A stretch of 64,000 nt of DNA from Lepidostoma basale (lineage: Eukaryota > Arthropoda > Insecta > Trichoptera > Lepidostomatidae), in the NCBI GenBank assembly GCA_022606425.2, contig JAHDVF020000437.1, positions 1-64,000 on the forward strand. The letters run 5' to 3'. Every line of letters begins with the position of its first letter. Within the stretch, counting starts at the first letter, position 1. The translations under genes and the position numbers were made by a program. Below are positions 31,591 to 42,249 of this stretch, piece after piece. Under the pieces are notes generated by a model that worked only from the letters and a program-made list of their open reading frames with translations, ran no database searches and was not told the DNA's origin.

Positions 31591-32095
31591 TTATTATAAA
31601 TATAGCTTATTATGTGTAATTTTTAGTTATATTTCCAGCTGTCTAAAAACTGGCGATTTACACATACATTCTAGTAATTAAGTAACCGTAACCGTAATGA
31701 AGTGTGTTTAATGCCGTGTGGGAGCTTTCGGGAACGGAAGCTTTCGTTTCAGCTTTTACCTATTCCTACTTCCGTCGGCGGAAGTAAACACCGACTAACG
31801 AGCTTTCTGAAGTTACGCGATTACTGTGAGCTTTTGTACATTTGCGAAAAACAGCGTTCACCATCTAAAATATACTATATTGAATAAATATAAAAATATT
31901 AAAGAAATACTACATATTTTAACCACGAAATTGTTATTATAATTATTGAAGTCAATTAGTTTTGCTTGTAAACTTCAATAGGGCAATATACGAGTAAGAA
32001 CTGCTTATATGAAAATTAGTTGGCTTCAATTATAATTACCATTTTGTGGTTAAAACACTTTGTATTTATTTTATATAGATGGTTGGTTACAACAA
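31591..32095. other. No gene seen
   Basis: AT-rich spacer; the 61-codon frame at 31702 has no recognisable domain. Confidence 0.4.
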
Positions 32096-32335
32096 TTTAT
32101 CAATGAAAGCGAAAACGGCCGTTCACACTGGAGTTCTGGTCCCATCCTTAATGTATAAAAGCGAAGTATGGAACTAGCAGAAGAAGGATGAAAGCAGAAT
32201 AAATGCAGTAGAGATGAGGTCCCTAAGACGTAAGTGTGGTAGAACGATATACGACAGAATCTTAAATGCTGATATAAGAAAGGAATGTAGAGCGGAAGAA
32301 GGTATTATGAACAAAATTATTAAAGGGTCGCTGCG
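32096..32335 (+). mobile_element. TTAG-RTE fragment
   Basis: VHTGVLVPSLMYKSEVWN, MRSLRRKCGRTIYDRILNAD and ECRAEEGIMNKIIKGSLR; ends abruptly where another LINE begins on the other strand. Confidence 0.6.
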
Positions 32336-32545
32336 ATGACGGCAGCAATCTTTTGGGGTTCGCGATGACGGCATCCTCTGCACGTGACAGGCCCATCTCA
32401 GTCTGTTCAGACTGACCTGTGTGGAGAGACTGGGAGCTTTGTAAATATAGTACAGCTCGTCATTATGCCGCACTCTCCAGCCTTCACCGTCATTCACAGG
32501 TCCTAGAATTCTGCGCAGCCCCCTTCTCTCAAAAATATCCAGCTT
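32335..32545 (-). mobile_element. RTE-like LINE fragment (RRILGPVND type)
   Basis: The minus strand reads LDIFERRGLRRILGPVNDGE, GWRVRHNDELYYIYKAPSLS and LNRLRWACHVQRM, a recognisable post-RT segment of another RTE-like lineage. Confidence 0.65.
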
Positions 32546-32559
32546 TTACTCTATACAAC

Positions 32560-32885
32560 ATTTTGAATGTATACAAATACTTGTAGACAAATACTGGATT
32601 TTACCAATTGTGGAAAAAAAATTTTTATAAGGATTATTTGTATCTCAATAGAGACGAAGATGTAAATTGTATTCTGGGAACAGAATATAGTGGTCGAGGC
32701 GCTTACAGGACTTATGACCTGTCATTGGTTGGGTTAAGCGATCGCTTTATGTTTAACAATATTCCCCCGCCCTTCTTACGATGCCCTGACAATTTTTTGG
32801 AAGATGTATATATGCTAGAATGCTGCGCAGCACTTCAATTTTTTTTGTTTAATCTACACTAGCGCCATCCATTACTCTAATCCAC
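32560..32885 (+). repeat. R element, uninverted copy
   Basis: Runs outer segment (GAATGTATACAAATACTTGT), TTGTATCTCAATAGAGACGA, body (GACCTGTCATTGGTTGGG) and CTACACTAGCGCCATC end, in one orientation. It gives the best view of the unit, about 320 bp. Confidence 0.7.
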
Positions 32886-33390
32886 TATCCACTATACTAA
32901 AACAATTAATCTCTTCTCGCCATTAAAAATATATTTGTATTTAATTATATAATTTTATAAGAATATTTATAGTATTAATAACAATATTACAAGTAGGTAT
33001 ACAAAAAATAATTCCAAATAATCCCTGAAAAATCCAGATATTTTAATTAGAGATGAACGCCTCGTTTCCTTTCGAGAGGAGATTACCTGTTATTTTTTCT
33101 GGATTCCTTTGTTTAAAATGGAAGCAATTATTTTCACAAAGAGTAGGTTCCCGAGTTTTCTTTTTAAATACATTCATCATTTAGATAATTGCCTTATCAG
33201 ATTCCTTGGGGGAAAAACAAACTTAAGCTCGTATGTTTTAGCGAAACCGTTTAATAAAAATGACACCATAATCTTCGTTGATGTCTGTCTATTATTACAT
33301 ATTTAATTTTTAATATTATTCTTCGCTTTTATTATTATTCTCTATTTCTTCTTCTTCTTCAACCTATTTCTATTTGCGGTATTGACTTTG
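32886..33390. other. No gene seen
   Basis: AT-rich spacer with a TTC microsatellite at its end (33350-33360). No ORF supported. Confidence 0.4.
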
Positions 33391-33392
33391 AG

Positions 33393-33960
33393 TGCACCAT
33401 TTACTTTGTTTCCAGCTCCAACCATTCTTCCTATCATACTTATTGCATACTTCGTACATTCTTGACACTAGAACTTGTAGATCGTCCATGCTGTCAGCGA
33501 TTAAAACAGCGTCGTCTGCATGTAGCAAACAGCTGATGGACATATCATTCATTTTCGCACCAGCGTTTATGCCATCTAATTCTTTCATACACTTGTCCAT
33601 GTATAGATTAAACGTGAAGCTTGGAGTTGGCAGTAAAAGTATGATAAATCCAGTAGAAATGAGGTCACTAAGAAGAATGTGCGGAAAAACAATGTATTAT
33701 AGAATATCTAATGATGAAGTAGGAAAGGAATGTTAGGCGGATGAATGCGTGATAAATAAAATTATGAAAGGGTCACTAAGATGGTTTGGAGATATGAAAC
33801 TAATGGATGAGGGAAGAATGGTTAAAAAGATATATACAAGTAGTGTGAATGGGAAAGAAGTCGGGGAAGGCCAAGGAAGACATGGCATGACCAAATTAAT
33901 CAATTACTGGTCACCAGTCTGTCGATGCCAGCGAGCCTGGCGAAACCGGTCGCTGTCTAA
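33393..33960. mobile_element. TTAG-RTE with 5' inversion
   Basis: 33393-33605 is inverted (minus strand CMKELDGINAGAKMNDMSIS and LLHADDAVLIADSMDDLQVL). 33615-33960 is direct (MRSLRRMCGKTMYYRISNDE, INKIMKGSLRWFGDMKLMDE). Together they are the RT and the segment after it with their order flipped, the layout left by twin priming. The copy lacks the 3' end, cut by the ribozyme element at 33908. Confidence 0.7.
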
Positions 33961-34145
33961 ATAAAGACAAAAGTGGAAGTAGTTAAAAAACATCGTTTTA
34001 TTTAATTATTATTTAAAATGAACTTCCATCAAGAGATTTCAGTAAAATCATTTGATTATCATTTTAATTAATAATTAAATAAAACAAGGTTTTTAACTAT
34101 TTCCAATTTTGTCTTTATTTCTCGCTGGCATCGACAGACTGGTCT
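33908..34145. repeat. Fold-back hammerhead element, ACCGGT type
   Basis: The left arm (ACCAGTCTGTCGATGCCAGC ... AAAGACAAAAGTGGAAGTAG) returns inverted at 34085-34145. The right arm lost the second half of the ribozyme. The centre has the AACTTCCATCAAGAGATTTC repeat seen at 22770. Confidence 0.7.
33913..33956 (+). ncRNA. Hammerhead variant, ACCGGT type with CTGTCGA core
   Basis: Stem I CAGT/GCTG (4 bp with one G-U), core CTGTCGA (33919-33925), extra T, stem II GCCA/TGGC, GAAA (33942-33945), palindrome ACCGGT (33945-33950), cleavage site GTC. The core has T at position 6 instead of the invariant A, and so does the other arm, so this subfamily is probably inactive or altered. Confidence 0.55.
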
Positions 34146-34257
34146 ATAAGACCTATTTCGGGGAACCTAGCACGGACTCTCTGTCTCACACGTACACACT
34201 GCCGGCGACATGGTACAACGGTGAAGTACCTTAGCAGACACAACACCTATCACGTTC

Positions 34258-34305
34258 ATTACCCAGAAGATGGAGACTGCAACGATCTCCGAAACGTCGG
34301 TCGAG
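34258..34305 (+). ncRNA. Hammerhead variant, ACGT type
   Basis: Stem I ACC/GGT, core CAGAAGA (34264-34270, A for U at position 4), extra T, stem II GGAGA/TCTCC (34272-34276/34286-34290), GAAA (34291-34294), palindrome ACGT (34294-34297), cleavage site GTC. Confidence 0.5.
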
Positions 34306-34379
34306 AAGGAGTTATCACACGGTATTACCCAAAAACACAACAAACATATTGCTGCCAACCGTGAAAATCTACGCAATTA

Positions 34380-34500
34380 TTGTTTGTTCATTGTTTACCA
34401 CAGACTTTCATACCTCTCTAGATAATATCATTTTCATTCATGAAGCCTAATACCCCACTTATGAGAGAATACGTGTATTGAAAAAGGATACAATTATTAT
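34380..34500 (-). repeat. Hammerhead-associated repeat
   Basis: Inverted match to 22895-22990 (ATACCCCACTTATGAGAGAA-like stretch). It lies beside the ribozyme fold-back, suggesting one larger element. Confidence 0.45.
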
Positions 34501-34784
34501 TTTTAACCTCATTTTCCTCTTCTCTCCCTCTGCCACCCCTCCGCAGTCCTCCACTCCCCCACCCCAGAAGTCTCCACGCGCAAGTGTTGGTAAACAAAGC
34601 GAGCAGAGTGTGTCTGTGTTGTGTTAAGCGTGCTTTCCACTTTCCAGTACTAATTTAATTAATCGGGAGTACGTGCCAGTGGCTGCCCGTGAGTTTTTTG
34701 AAACAACGATGCCTAGAATAAATATAAATTCCACATCAAGCAATAATGATTGCAGAAATGATATTATTATATTATTTGTGCAAG

Positions 34785-35375
34785 TGCACAATGGTGTTCT
34801 TGTACCGACCCCTATGTATGGAAGAGAGGCATGGAACTGGCAAAATAAGGATGAAAATAGAATAAACGGAGTACAAAATGAGATCTCTTAGACGAATGCG
34901 GAGATATCATTGATATAAAATCTTCAATTTACTGACCCTTATGTATGGAAAGAGAAGCATGAAAGTTGAATAAATGCAATAGAAATAAGATCTCTTAGAA
35001 TAATGTGTTGATATACGAGTACTCTGGGTATGATAGTGTCGAATAAAAATATAAGATGTGAATGCGGTGCGAATGATCGTTTTATTAACAAAATAATGAA
35101 AGGATCATTTAAATGGTTTGGGAAAGAATAGTAAAAAAGTGTATGTTAACGATGTAAATGGAACTAGAAAAAGAGGAAGACCGAGGAAAACGGGTCACGA
35201 TCAAATATATCAAATATTGAATGTCGGCCACGTGAAGAGTCAGAAAAATCGACGCGCGTGCATGACACGATGTATTAATGTTGAGGAAGCGAGAGAAATA
35301 TGTCAGTAAAGAAAAGTGTGGCAGTCCATTCTTTCTGCCTACCCCTACGGGGAATCGGCGTGATGGTTTGTTGAT
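34785..35375 (+). mobile_element. TTAG-RTE, two overlapping decayed fragments
   Basis: 34785-34900 reads VHNGVLVPTPMYGREAWNWQ. 34925-35375 restarts at LTLMYG and runs through VYVNDVNGTRKRGRPRKTGH and CINVEEAREICQ to CCCCTACGGGG, a UNCG-type hairpin. Confidence 0.65.
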
Positions 35376-35831
35376 GTTGTTTATAACATTAGTCTTTGAC
35401 ACGTTCATCACAAGGTTATACTTATTGCATACTTCGATGAATAATGAAACAAAAGAGGAAATTTGGAGCAGAAAGAGCAGACGGGTCAATCTGCTCTGCT
35501 AACCCCCTCAGAGATGGGGCGTGATGGTCACGGAGCTAGTTGGACTCGCCCCGCCACTGCAGGTACTTGAGCGTATTTCAAAAGCCGGGCATCAAAGCTT
35601 GCCAGTAAATTGATTACAAAATTTCAAATTAATTATAAATTGAAAAAAGAGAATTAATTCCTTTGCAAGTGTCCGAAGGAATTAATTATAAGTGTATTCA
35701 TTAGTTACTCGACTAGTTAAATACTAACATCGATTAAGGTCATAATTAGACACCTGTAATAATTACTATGTTTAAATGTCTTCATTTATATGAATAAAAA
35801 CGTTTCTTTCATAGAAGTTTTATTATTTGTT

Positions 35832-35874
35832 TGTGGGAATAACATGTTTCGCCTTTCTAAGGCATTAACAAAAG
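35832..35874 (-). ncRNA. Hammerhead variant, fused to TTAG-RTE
   Basis: Minus strand: TTGTTAA, T, stem II GCCTT/AAGGC around AGA, GAAA, ACATGT, T. The core departs from CUGANGA at three places. It joins directly to TTAG-RTE at 35875, like 8784-9062. Confidence 0.4.
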
Positions 35875-35985
35875 ATGAATGCTCTAGAAGAATAGTTAAA
35901 ATATTGTATACAAGCAGTGTAAATGGAAAAAGAAGACTTGGAAGACCAAGGAAAGTAATGTGACGAAACTAATTAAGTAGAATAA
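35875..35985 (+). mobile_element. TTAG-RTE fragment (chimeric 5' join)
   Basis: Reads RIVKILYTSSVNGKRRLGRP RK and decays. Its 5' breakpoint matches the 8823 copy. Confidence 0.5.
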
Positions 35986-36009
35986 ATTCATTACAAATGA
36001 GATCTCTTA

Positions 36010-36430
36010 TTTATATTTATTTATTATTATCATTCTGATGACTTGTATTTTAAGTGCCCCGTTTTATAAAATCGATTACTCCAAGGGCGCACTAGGAAAT
36101 GACTGACCGAACTGTGCAGTCTTCAGAAGTTTCTTAAATTTAACGTCACTATCCTCATACTTAATACTAACATGGAGGCTATTCCACGCCAACGGATTCG
36201 CAACGCTGAAAGCGTGATCTGCTTTATTGGCTCTGACTGGAATTATTATGTTGTTTGCAATTGTTTCTACTGATCGGAGTGAACGTTGCCTTTCCGTTGG
36301 CATGGGTGTCAAGCAGACGTCCGATATATACGCTGGCGCTCTCTGGTGTCGAGCCTTAAACACTGTCAAACACAATTCATATTTTACTCGCTCTCGGATT
36401 ATAAGCCAGTGAAGGTGCTTCAGGAGCGGC
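36010..36430 (-). mobile_element. CR1/L2-like LINE, 3' end
   Basis: 118-codon frame: LLKHLHWLIIRERVKYELCL, DVCLTPMPTERQRSLRSVET, DHAFSVANPLAWNSLHVSIK. Close to 10541-10860, with the same 3' UTR. Confidence 0.8.
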
Positions 36431-36439
36431 ATGATATGA

Positions 36440-37470
36440 CAGTATGACTCTTAGACGAATGTGAGCGGAATGTCAGTAAGCTGTCGCTTGAATGCGGATG
36501 ACGCTGTGCTACTTGCAGACAACGAGCATGAACTTGAAGAATAGTATATATGAGGTATGCATGCGAAATGATCTGATGATGAATGTGAATAAGTCTAAGG
36601 TAATGATATTTGAAAAAGAAGAAATCATGACATTAGTGTGAATGGTGAAAATTTGGAACATGTAGATGAGTTTATCATGTAGAGAAATCGATGTGCATGC
36701 ATGACACGTTGTATGAATGTTGAGGAAGCGAGAGATGTATGCCAGGAAAGAAATGTGTGACAGTCCATTCATTCTGCCTTATGATTACTTTAGACTTATT
36801 CACAATCATCATCAGATTATTTTGCATGCACACCTCATACATATTAGTCACCAGGACTTGTAGTTCATGCTCGTTGTCTGCAAGTAGGACAGCGTGATCC
36901 GCATACAATAGACAGCTAATTGAAACACCGCTCATTTTGGCACCTACATCCAACCCTTTCAGCCCTTTCATTATTAAGAATTTATTTATTTGTTTAGAGC
37001 TTACAAAAAAGCTAGAATGGCAGTGCACAATGGTGTTCTTCTACCTACCTTTATGTATGGAGGCGAAGTATGGAACTGGCAAACGAAGGATGAAAGTAGA
37101 ATTAATGCAGTAGAAATGAGATCTCTTAGACGAATGTGTGAAATACTCTGTGTATGATAGTGTCGAATGAAAATATAATAAATGAATGCGGTGCGAATGA
37201 TGGCGAACAAAATAATGAATGGATCATTAAGATGGTATGGACACATGGAAAGAATGAATGAAGCAAAAATGGTAAAAAAGCATTTGTAAACGATGGCGCG
37301 AACAAATAAATCAACTATTGAATATGAGGAGTGAGAAAAATCAACGCGCGTGCATGACACGTTGAATGAATGTTGAGGATGCGAGAGATGTATGTCAAGA
37401 AAGAAAAGTGTGGCAGTCCATTATTTCTGCCTACCCCTTCGGGGAGACGGCGTGATGGTTAGTTAGTTAG
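36440..37470. mobile_element. TTAG-RTE cluster with 5' inversion
   Basis: 36440-36780 is a rearranged + fragment. 36781-36990 is inverted (MKGLKGLDVGAKMSGVSISC, LLYADHAVLLADNEHELQVL). 37010-37470 is direct (KARMAVHNGVLLPTFMYGGE to CCCCTTCGGGG and (GTTA)n). The inverted and direct parts are adjacent segments of the ORF, as left by twin priming. Confidence 0.7.
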
Positions 37471-37695
37471 TTACTACCCAAATATAAAAACTTATCTTCT
37501 TGCTCCAGAATTTCACCATTCATCTAATATTGCAGACTCTCCTGATTTTTTTTTTTTCGAAAATCATCACTTTAGACTCATCATCATCAGATCATTTCGC
37601 ATGCACACCTCATACATACTAGTCACCACACATCACACATTTTGGCACCTACATCCAACCTTTTCAGCTCTTTCATTTTTAAGAATTTATTTATT
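37471..37695 (-). mobile_element. TTAG-RTE RT fragment
   Basis: Minus strand: MKELKRLDVGAKM, then SDDDESKVMIFEK-like text. It stands directly after the previous copy's tail. Confidence 0.5.
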
Positions 37696-38130
37696 TATTT
37701 AATTTGATATAATGTTTGGAAAACCGTTTTATACAAAATGGACACTGCTTCACGTATGGAGAATCGCTTATGAGATTACAGATCCATTTGGTATGATTAA
37801 TATTAGCTGTTTGGACAGTCGTCCCTTTTGACAATCGTCCCGATTAACCGGAACACAGAAAAGGGTGGTCCCTTTCTACCCGCGGCTGAATTACCTTTAA
37901 TACCGGTATAAAAAGCACAACCATACTCGAAATGATTAGTTTGTTTATTGTACCCCTGTTTGCGAGGGCGGTTAGCAAACACAGGGAAAAAGTACAAGAG
38001 AGAGGGACCGATAACGTATAAAAATGAAGCCACATGAAAATATTATAATTTATAATACAAACGCGATCGTTTAATTGGTTTTACAGAGATTTTTATTTAT
38101 ATAAAAAATTCGAGTATACCTATATACTCG
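37696..38130. other. No gene seen
   Basis: Mixed-composition sequence; the two overlapping minus frames at 37803-38035 have no recognisable domain. Confidence 0.35.
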
Positions 38131-38134
38131 TAAA

Positions 38135-38175
38135 TGTCAAATTATTTTCCCCTTGCGATGGCATTCTCAAGTCAT
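38135..38175 (-). ncRNA. Hammerhead variant with TTGAGAA core
   Basis: Minus strand: TTGAGAA (38164-38170), T, GCC/GGG around ATCGCAA, GAAAATAATTTGACA. Closest to 31040-31080; stem II has a mismatch. Confidence 0.35.
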
Positions 38176-38263
38176 TTGTCAATAATATTCATATTTCCAC
38201 GTGCAATATTAAAAACAAAAATCTCCTTAAAACCAATTAAAGAATCGAGTTTATATAAAATAT

Positions 38264-38574
38264 AGTGTTTTTTTTAGAGGTTTGGTTTTTAAACTGGCAA
38301 AATTGATTTTACAGACTGTCAATTTGACAGTTGATAGTTGATTTGTAGTCAATACGTTTTGCCATTTTAACCAGTTTCTCAATAAATGTGTCGAAAATTG
38401 GACTTGACGATTGCGCTTCATTCAAGCTAGCTGTGGCGCTTATATGCCCAAAATCATTTTTAAACAATAATGGCATAAAATTATCTATGAAATAAAGCCA
38501 ATATTATAGACATTAACATTATTTTAATGTGTTTTTTTTCATTGTGAATTCGTATACCTCTAAAAAAACACCCT
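38264..38574 (+). mobile_element. Mariner-type MITE, copy 3
   Basis: Ends are inverted (GTGTTTTTTTTAGAGG ... CCTCTAAAAAAACAC). About the same length as copy 1; no ORF. Confidence 0.75.
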
Positions 38575-38611
38575 TTATATAACAATGTGTATATAATAAA
38601 TATTATATTAA

Positions 38612-38722
38612 CTGGCGAAAAGAGAAGGATGGAGTGCCGCATCAGTAAAAGTGTGACAGTCCATTCTTTCTGCCTACCCTTTCGGAGAGACGGCGTGATG
38701 GTTAGTTAGTTAGTTAGTTTTT
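38612..38722 (+). mobile_element. G element, 3' end only
   Basis: GGCGAAAAGAGAAGGATGGA through the hairpin to (GTTA)n. 5'-truncated, as expected of target-primed insertion. Confidence 0.65.
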
Positions 38723-38779
38723 ATATTAGCACTTGAGTTGCAGAAAAGTAAGATTTGTTAAGAAGTGTGATATGAACAT

Positions 38780-39000
38780 GCAACTAACTAACTAACCATC
38801 ACGCCGTTTCCCGTAATAAGGAAGAAATGTAATACAGATGATTGCATCATAAGAAAAATTAAAAAATAATCGCTGAGATGGTTTGGACATGTAGAAAAAA
38901 TGGACGGGAGAATAATGGTTAAAATGTTGTATACAAGCAGTGTGAGTGAGAAGCCGTGGATGACTAAGGAAGGCATGGCATAACCATGTTAATCAAATAC
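38780..39000. mobile_element. TTAG-RTE fragments, opposite orientations
   Basis: 38780-38815 is an inverted tail (AACTAACTAACCATCACGCC). 38816-39000 is a + strand C-terminal piece (WFGHVEKMDGRIMVKMLYTS). Confidence 0.5.
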
Positions 39001-39014
39001 AGTTATTTGGTTCA

Positions 39015-39775
39015 AATAACCTGGTGTATAACATACATTTTTCTTTTGCTTTCTATAAACCGGATGGATATGCAGAGCAGAAGCTTTGTAGACTTCACGA
39101 GGAAGCGGCAAAAGTAGGTCTCAAGATTAACATGTCCAAGACAGACGACCTACGAGTGTTCACAAATGACTCCACCCCAATTTTGTTCCACGGTATCCCC
39201 CTTGTGACCACGACCAGCTTCTGCTAACTCGATAGTATGATAGAAGAGTCGGGAGGTACGGAGGATAATGTAGCCAGCAGACTTAACAAGGCAAGGCAAG
39301 CTTTCGCTATGCTTCGCCCTGTATGGCGCTCCGGTATCATTTCGAGAAAGCTCAAGCTCCGAATATTCAGCAATAGCGTTAAAAGCACACTGCTGTACGG
39401 ATGTGAGACTTGGAAGTCTACCGCAGACGTTATTGGTCAACTCCAGGTGCTTATAAATAGGTGCCTTCGCTCAATATTTAAAATCTATTGGCCCCAAACA
39501 GTGTCAAATGCCGTTCTCTGGACCATGGCAGACGAAAAGCCAATTAGAGAATAAGTCGCTAGACGCAAATGGCAGCGGTCACACTCTGAGACGGAACCCA
39601 GCCTGCGTCGCTCAGGGCGCACTAGACTGGTCCCTCATGGGGAGAAAGAGAAAGCGAGGCAGACTTAGAGCCACCTGGAGAAGAACCCTGCTGAATAGAG
39701 TCGGGTGGAGAAGGTTCCTTGAGGTCCTATGCACCACGGAGGTGTGACAGGACAAAAAAAGAAGAAGAAGATAAC
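39015..39775 (+). mobile_element. LINE, C-terminal region, GAA tail
   Basis: EEAAKVGLKINMSKTDDLRV, NKARQAFAMLRPVWRSGIIS, LLYGCETWKSTADVIGQLQV and LRSIFKIYWPQTVSNAVLWT, then frame changes and a GAAGAAGAAG end. The RT catalytic part is missing. Lineage probably RTE-related; not assigned further. Confidence 0.7.
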
Positions 39776-40164
39776 CTACATATTGGAAATGAACACTATA
39801 CGGGAAACTAACACATTAAAGCCCAAGTCTCATCCCATGAACCAGAAAAAATATTACGCTTTGTTGCAAACCAATCTAAGGGTTGAAACTTAGCAAGGAA
39901 GAACTTTTAGTATATGCTCCCCCCAGTAGAGACATCCCTCTGGCCGGTGGCAAACAGGCTCCAGTACTATCACGATTAGATACGTTTTACCAAATTGCTG
40001 ACAATTGTCAATCATTTTTTAATAAAGTGGAATAAATATTCAAGCAGCCGACAAGTCATCGTTCTGTTGAGTGATTACCCGATCAAACGTATACCTAAAA
40101 TAACACAGAAACATCTATTTAATATCAGCAAATCACGCATTCCAATTTTGAATATTTGGTATTT
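39776..40164. other. No gene seen
   Basis: Mixed spacer; 39880-39970 contains CCCCCCAGTAGAGACATCCC-type sequence that I do not recognise. Confidence 0.35.
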
Positions 40165-40165
40165 G

Positions 40166-40196
<31 letters not shown>

Positions 40197-40490
40197 TTGT
40201 TGAAAAAACTCCTTACATCATTACAGCGCGAGCCAAATCGATGTAAAGGGTGAAAAAAAGAATATCAAAGGAAATATATATAGAACCTTATGAATAGGGA
40301 AAGCCAGGGTTTTGCTTGCTGCCTTTATCATAAGGGTATTTACGAATTCGCCATAATTGCATCCAAAGAGGTCAATCTCTTTTGCAACCTGATTTAAGAG
40401 ACGAATCGCTTTCAATACAGGAGAACTTCGAAGGGCCTCTGTGCGGCAATTTGGGGTATAAAATAATATATGCCCCCTTGCTCTGCTATA
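40165..40490 (-). mobile_element. LINE 3' end with (TAA)n tail
   Basis: Minus strand: PFEVLLYKAIRLLNQVAKEI, DLFGCNYGEFVNTLMIKAAS, a UTR and TAA repeats. This C-terminal text resembles LINEs with a LDLF-type end. Relatives: 9660-9780 and 50541-51318. Confidence 0.6.
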
Positions 40491-40499
40491 TTACAACAA

Positions 40500-40965
40500 C
40501 AATAACAAACCACCACGCCGTTTACATACCTCTCTAGCTTCCTCCACATTCATACATCGAGTCATACACGCACGTCGATGACCAACCTTTAAAATTTGAT
40601 TAATTTGGTCATGTCATGTTTTCCTCAGTCTACCTTGACTCCGTACTCCATTTACATCTTTAACGTATACTTTCTTACCATTCTTTCTCCATTCATGCGC
40701 TCCATATGTCCGAACCAATGCAACGATCCTTTCATAATTTTGTTCATAATACCTTCTTCAGCTCTACATTTCTTTCATATATCAGCATTTGAGATTTTGT
40801 CATACATCGTTCTACAACACTTACGTCTTAGAGACCTCATCTCTACCGCATTTATTCTGCTCTCATCTTTCTTCTGCCAGTTCCATGCTTCGCTACCATA
40901 CATTAGGGTTGGGACCAGAACTCCACTGTGAACGGCCGTTTCCTCTTTTATTATTACTTTCATTA
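40500..40965 (-). mobile_element. TTAG-RTE C-terminal fragment
   Basis: Minus strand: GVLVPTLMYGSEAWNWQKKD, MRSLRRKCCRTMYDKISNAD, then decayed C-terminus to the tail region. Subtype with AEEGIMNKI. Confidence 0.65.
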
Positions 40966-41636
40966 TTCATTCACATAGTATCTACACACTCGTCTAAGAG
41001 ATCTCATTTCTACTGCATTCATTCTACTTTCATCCCTCTTTTGCCAGTTCCATGCTTCGCTTCCTTACATAAGGATCGGTACAAGAACACCATTGTGCAC
41101 TGCCATTCTAGCTTTTTTGGATAGGTTTTTGTTTGCGATGACAACTTTAAGTGTACCGTTCACTTTGTTGCCTGCCCCGGCACTTCTTTCAATATCCCTC
41201 TCCACTCGCCCATCTTTTGTAAACACACTACCCAAATACACGAACTCATCTACATGCTCCAAATTTTCACCGTTCACATTAATGTCATGATTTCTTCTTT
41301 TTCAAAAATCATTACCTTGGACTTATTCACATTCATCATCAGATCATGGATGGTTTGGACATATGGAATGAATGAATGAAAAAAGAATGGTAAAAAAATT
41401 ATATGTTAATGATGTAAATGGAACCAGAAATAGAGGAAGACCGAGGAAAACGTGGCACGATCAAATAAATCAAATATTGAATGTCGGCCATGTGAGGAGT
41501 CAGAGAAATCGACGCGCGTGCATGACACGATGTATGAGGAAGCGAGGAAGCGAGAGAAATATGTCAGGAAAGAAAAGTGTGGCAGTCCATTCTTTCTGCC
41601 TACCCCTTCGGAGAGACGGCGTGATGGTTAGTTAGT
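40966..41636. mobile_element. TTAG-RTE with 5' inversion
   Basis: 40966-41346 is inverted (MNGENLEHVDEFVYLGSVFT, NGTLKVVIANKNLSKKARMA). 41347-41636 is direct (WFGHMEMNE-type start, VKKLYVNDVNGTRNRGRPRK, hairpin and tail). The join loses about 35 codons. This is the clearest twin-priming structure in the window. Confidence 0.8.
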
Positions 41637-41639
41637 TAA

Positions 41640-42249
41640 CTAGAAAATAAACTTTTTACACCCCTGCAGTATTTCTTGCGACACGGATGATCAAATTTCT
41701 AAATCAGGACGTGTTCCTATAAAATTATTACCCGCCCATTTCGCAATGTTTTAAATCGCACATGTACGTAATACAATTGCCTCTTGGAGGAAGGATTTGG
41801 GTCCAGGGGTGGGGGAGGTTAGAACGGGGATGAGAGGACGGTACGCTCACAACTGAGGCACGACCGCGCGGACTAGCGAGAAGGAACAGAGGGCCTTGGG
41901 AATTCAGGGCGTGTCGATCGCCCGTAAAAGTTTAATCGGTTTCCTCGGATGTACGGAGACAATACTCTTCGACACACGCTATGGCGCGTAATTGGATCGA
42001 GATTTATTTTACAGTTTCCCTCCACGCGCCATGTGTGCCGTATAAGCGACCGTCCCAGAAGTTTGAAGCGATAAAAAACAGTTACATTACCCGAAATTGC
42101 GAATAAAGGAATCACGTAAACTTTCCCGAAAACACATTTTCTTTTCAATACACTTATAAAGTTTATCAGCGGCATCTGTACGCATTCACATCTATTTAAT
42201 TTATTTTAGTTACAAATTTATTTTAACCAATCTATTGTTTTGGCCGAAA
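41640..42249. other. Non-repeat block, no gene
   Basis: 41780-42130 is relatively GC-rich with no repeat relatives, including CGCGTAATTGGATCGAGATT. A possible conserved non-coding element in the SKOR intron; the minus frame here shows no domain. Confidence 0.3.
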
